From Pseudomonas luteola NBRC 103146 (GTDB lineage Bacteria > Pseudomonadota > Gammaproteobacteria > Pseudomonadales > Pseudomonadaceae), in NCBI RefSeq assembly GCF_002091675.1, contig NZ_BDAE01000001.1:1-64000 (forward strand): a DNA stretch of 64,000 bases, given 5' to 3'. Below the pieces are notes generated by a model. That model saw only the letters and a program-made list of their open reading frames with translations, was not told the origin of the DNA and made no database searches. Below, one piece after another: positions 61,313-64,000 of the stretch. Position numbers and translations under genes: made by a program. Every line of letters begins with the position of its first letter. Position 1 is the first letter of the stretch.

Positions 61313-63319
61313 ATGACCTTATCCAGCGATCTTGGCAAGCAAATCGAGATTGATATTGCTTATCCGTCTCGCGTGCTGATGTTTAGCGCCATGGTCGAGA
61401 ATCAATACCAAGACGATATCCACAGGCGACGCAAGCGACATATCTATCGGTCTCACGTAACGGCCTTCTTTGCCTACAACAGCTTTCTTTTCTGTGAATG
61501 GCTAATGTTGAAGGACATCTTCTTTCAAGCCGTTCTCTGGCACCTCTTCTGCGCCTCGCTGCCAACACTGGCCTGTCTTTTTACCCTGAAGAAAACGAAT
61601 TCTTATCGACTCAGGGAGGTCTGTGCCTGGCTGCCCTGCCTTGCAGGATTTATCGCCGCGGTAGCCATTATCCTGTCGTCCTCGTCACCGGACAGAGCCT
61701 TGTGTCTGTTTTCACTTCCTTTGATCCTGATCTACGCTAATAACACCACGGCGTTGCCATTCCGATACGCTTTGCCTTTTACGATACTGGTACTTCCAAT
61801 CATCGTGGGCTGCGCCTTTACCGTAAACATGACCTTTCCCCAAGGGCTGTTTGCTACCTGCATTGCTCTGGTCACCGGTGCCTTTTCCCTACTGGCCAAT
61901 TTCTGGCTGGAGCGCTCGGAGCGGTATTCCTATCTGCTTAATCTCAGGGAAAAATTGCGTGTTCAGAGTCTTTCCAGTACGAACCGTACCCTGCAGACGC
62001 TTTCAGATACCGACTCGCTGACCGGTATCGCCAACCGCCGCTATTTCGTCGCACAACTGGATGATCTATGGAATCGGTACGAAGCAGGCGGTGCGCCTTT
62101 CTCTCTGCTGATCCTGGACGTTGACCACTTCAAGCGCTTCAACGATCTGTATGGGCATCCGGCCGGTGATAACTGCCTACAGTGCATTGTTTCTGCCTTG
62201 CGTGAGCAGCTGCGTGAAGTCGATCTGCTGGCCCGGTATGGAGGTGAGGAATTTGCCGTTCTTCTGCCTAACTGCACCTTAGAACAGGCCCATATCACGG
62301 CCGAGCGCCTGCGGGCCGCCATTGAAACACTGGGCATTCCTCATCAGGCCCGGGGCGATGAGCTGCTCATCGTCTCCATCAGCATTGGCGCAGCGTGCAG
62401 CGATCAGGCAGCACCTCAGCCGGATGATCAGTCGCAACTGATCGAGTTCGCCGACCGCGCGCTTTACCGGGCCAAGCGACTGGGCCGCAATCAGATTGCA
62501 TTGGCCAGCCGAGCGGACAGCCAACTGTTCGAGACTTCCGATGGCCTGCCCGAATTGAAGCCAGCCGACTTGCGTCGCGCTCTGGATGAGGGTCGGTTGT
62601 ACATGCAGTACCACTCGATCCATGACTGCTCGAGCACTGAAGTCGTCGGCTATGAAGCCCTGCTCCGCTGGGATGACCCGGCCCGGGGTCTGGTATCACC
62701 TGACTTTTTCATCCCTCTGGCCGAGCGAAGCGGATTCATCCTGGAGCTGGGCGAGTGGGCCCTGCGTACCGCCTGCCATCAGGCCGTTCAATGGCCAAAG
62801 GCCTATTCTCTTTCGGTAAATGTCTCGCCGCTGCAATTCGCCGATCCAAATTTCGCCGCGCGGGTAGCCGAGGTCTTGAGAGAAACCAAGCTGGCGCCTT
62901 CACGCCTGATCCTTGAGTTGACCGAAGGTGTTCCCTTGAACATCACCCCACAGGTGCGTGAGACGTTCGCCACCTTGCAAGCGTCCGGTATCCGCCTATC
63001 GCTGGATGACTACTGCACTGGACATTCCAATATCGCCTATCTGCTTGCGCTACCGTTCAATACCGTAAAGATCGATTCTTCCATTATTCAGGTGGAAGAT
63101 GCCGATAAGCGCCGGGCCCTGCTCAAGTCTCTGGTCGACATGAGCAGCGCGTTTGGTGCCAGAATCATTGCTGAGGGTATCGAGACCCAGGAGCACCTGG
63201 ATCTCTTGTGTGAGCTGGGGTGCGATCTGGCCCAGGGCTTTTTCCTGGCGGAGCCCCTCCTGCCGGAAGCTCTGGCACATCAACACACCCGTTGGACGGC
63301 AGAGCGGGCCGCTTTTTAA
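61313..63319 (+). CDS. Membrane GGDEF-EAL protein (c-di-GMP synthesis and breakdown)
   Basis: A 668-residue protein: about six N-terminal membrane segments (residues about 48-200; a MASE-type sensor), a GGDEF domain (about 225-395), and an EAL domain (about 420-660). The cyclase motif is GGEEF at 310-314, with an RxxD inhibitory site REVD at 301-304. The EAL motif is EALLRW at 448-453. Other catalytic EAL residues are in SVNVSPLQ, LILELTE, SLDDYCTG, VKIDSS, IIAEGIET and QGFFLAEP. The canonical DDFGTG is here DDYCTG but keeps both Asp. Both activities look possible; which dominates needs assay. Confidence 0.9.
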   Translation: MTLSSDLGKQIEIDIAYPSRVLMFSAMVENQYQDDIHRRRKRHIYRSHVTAFFAYNSFLFCEWLMLKDIFFQAVLWHLFCASLPTLACLFTLKKTNSYRLREVCAWLPCLAGFIAAVAIILSSSSPDRALCLFSLPLILIYANNTTALPFRYALPFTILVLPIIVGCAFTVNMTFPQGLFATCIALVTGAFSLLANFWLERSERYSYLLNLREKLRVQSLSSTNRTLQTLSDTDSLTGIANRRYFVAQLDDLWNRYEAGGAPFSLLILDVDHFKRFNDLYGHPAGDNCLQCIVSALREQLREVDLLARYGGEEFAVLLPNCTLEQAHITAERLRAAIETLGIPHQARGDELLIVSISIGAACSDQAAPQPDDQSQLIEFADRALYRAKRLGRNQIALASRADSQLFETSDGLPELKPADLRRALDEGRLYMQYHSIHDCSSTEVVGYEALLRWDDPARGLVSPDFFIPLAERSGFILELGEWALRTACHQAVQWPKAYSLSVNVSPLQFADPNFAARVAEVLRETKLAPSRLILELTEGVPLNITPQVRETFATLQASGIRLSLDDYCTGHSNIAYLLALPFNTVKIDSSIIQVEDADKRRALLKSLVDMSSAFGARIIAEGIETQEHLDLLCELGCDLAQGFFLAEPLLPEALAHQHTRWTAERAAF

Positions 63320-63342
63320 GCGCTACCAGCTCTGCCGTTGGC

Positions 63343-64000
63343 TCAAGCCTCGATCTCGACCAGAACCTCGCCTGGATTGACGCGATCGCCTTTCGCCACG
63401 TGTACAGCCTTGACGGTTCCGTTGATAGAGGCCTGGATCTCGGTCTCCATTTTCATCGCCTCGGTGATGAGTACCGACTGACCCGCCTTGACCACATCAC
63501 CTTCCTTGACCAATACATCGACAATATTACCCGGCATAGTCGTACTGACATCCCCTGGCGCGCTGGCTTGACGGCGCTTGCCATCACCGCCCGAAACGTA
63601 ACTGTTAAGCGGCTCGAAGACCACTTCTTCCGGCATACCATCAATGGACAGATAAAAGTGCCGCTTGCCCTCGCTCTTCAGGCCGATACCAGTGATATCC
63701 ACCCGATAGCTTTCACCGTGTACATCAATCACGAACTCAGTCGGCACGCCTTCACGCGCCAGAGGCGTACCGCTTCCATCCGGGATGGGCAGCAGTTCTT
63801 CAGGCTGCAAGGTTCCGGCTGCACGCTCCTCCAGAAACTTGCGTCCGATATCCGGAAACATGGCAAACGTCAGGACATCTTCCTCGCACCGGGCAAGCTC
63901 TCCTGCCTCTCGGCGCAGGTTATCGAGTTCCGGCTTGAGCAAGTCGGCTGGACGTACCTCGATCACTTCTTCATTACCAATGGCTCGCTTGCGCAGCAGC
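63343..64000 (-). CDS. oadA: Oxaloacetate decarboxylase / pyruvate carboxylase biotin-carrying subunit, partial
   Basis: The C-terminal 219 residues of an OadA/PycB-type protein; the gene runs off the window edge. It contains the conserved-carboxylase domain end (VRPADLLKPELDNLRREAGEL, in two adjacent blocks, and MFPDIGRKFLEER), a proline/alanine hinge, and a biotinyl domain with the biotin-accepting lysine in LITEAMKMETEIQA. It transfers carboxyl groups between biotin and pyruvate/oxaloacetate. In pseudomonads the carboxylase subunit pycA lies upstream (beyond this window), forming a two-subunit pyruvate carboxylase. The visible coding part is intact to the stop at 63343. Confidence 0.88.
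   Translation of the reverse strand, partial: LLRKRAIGNEEVIEVRPADLLKPELDNLRREAGELARCEEDVLTFAMFPDIGRKFLEERAAGTLQPEELLPIPDGSGTPLAREGVPTEFVIDVHGESYRVDITGIGLKSEGKRHFYLSIDGMPEEVVFEPLNSYVSGGDGKRRQASAPGDVSTTMPGNIVDVLVKEGDVVKAGQSVLITEAMKMETEIQASINGTVKAVHVAKGDRVNPGEVLVEIEA

Noticed and set aside
1-64000. CRISPR arrays, rRNA and tRNA genes
   Set aside because: No spaced direct repeats of 25-35 bases, no tRNA-like T-loop with matching acceptor stem, and no rRNA segments were seen.

Overview
The window looks like a chromosomal segment of a Pseudomonas-type gammaproteobacterium with moderate GC content. The evidence is gene content and order: phoB-phoR / M23 peptidase / response regulator / phoU-pstB-pstA-pstC-pstS / MFS transporter, then a GlsB-like gene, purK-purE, LysR and aspA, and finally a GGDEF-EAL protein and an OadA/PycB-type subunit. 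PstA and PstC are the unusually long forms typical of pseudomonads. No rRNA, tRNA, CRISPR array, transposase or integrase was found. Assignments rest on reading motifs and on remembered protein families; no database search was run.

Layout. 0-4 kb: a secreted LprI-like (lysozyme inhibitor) protein, an amidotransferase/ABM pair divergent from a LysR gene, and a sirtuin. 4.2-6.8 kb: phoP-phoQ, preceded by four phased (G/A)TTCAG repeats, a 47-codon small ORF with a strong ribosome binding site, and a rho-independent terminator. 6.8-10.3 kb: housekeeping genes (thioesterase, cysQ, nudE, HAD nucleotidase, exported chorismate mutase). 10.4-14.7 kb: LysR, fdhD and a YdeP-type formate dehydrogenase. 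14.7-19.9 kb: a frameshifted nucleotidyltransferase and assorted enzymes. 19.9-28 kb: a galactonate (De Ley-Doudoroff) cluster, IclR-dgoK-dgoA-dgoD, with two transporters and an aldose-epimerase-like protein. 28-42.9 kb: the phosphate regulon (phoBR, pstSCAB, phoU) with three recognisable Pho boxes, plus a CNNM/CorC-like protein, a 7TM GGDEF protein, an M23 protein and a response regulator. 43-47.8 kb: two MHS transporters flanking an M20 amidohydrolase, and an acyl-CoA thioesterase. 47.9-50.4 kb: an AT-rich accessory island. 50.4-64 kb: core genes again (UDG-like, glutaredoxin-like, DUF3299, purEK, aspA/transporter/asparaginase, YeeE, GGDEF-EAL, OadA/PycB).

Two places deserve attention. First, the AT-rich island encodes, across several reading frames, what reads as one large type VI-secretion-like effector: an SH3-like/lead domain, an EF-hand, then a pesticin-type lysozyme domain. 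It is followed, with overlapping ends, by a small exported LprI-like lysozyme inhibitor that looks like its immunity protein. Every frame break sits in or next to a homopolymer run, so decay, slippage and sequencing error must be separated. Second, the interval upstream of phoPQ looks like a PhoP-activated transcription unit for an undescribed small protein that shares a C-x10-C and a QFIP tail with the enterobacterial PhoQ inhibitor MgrB.
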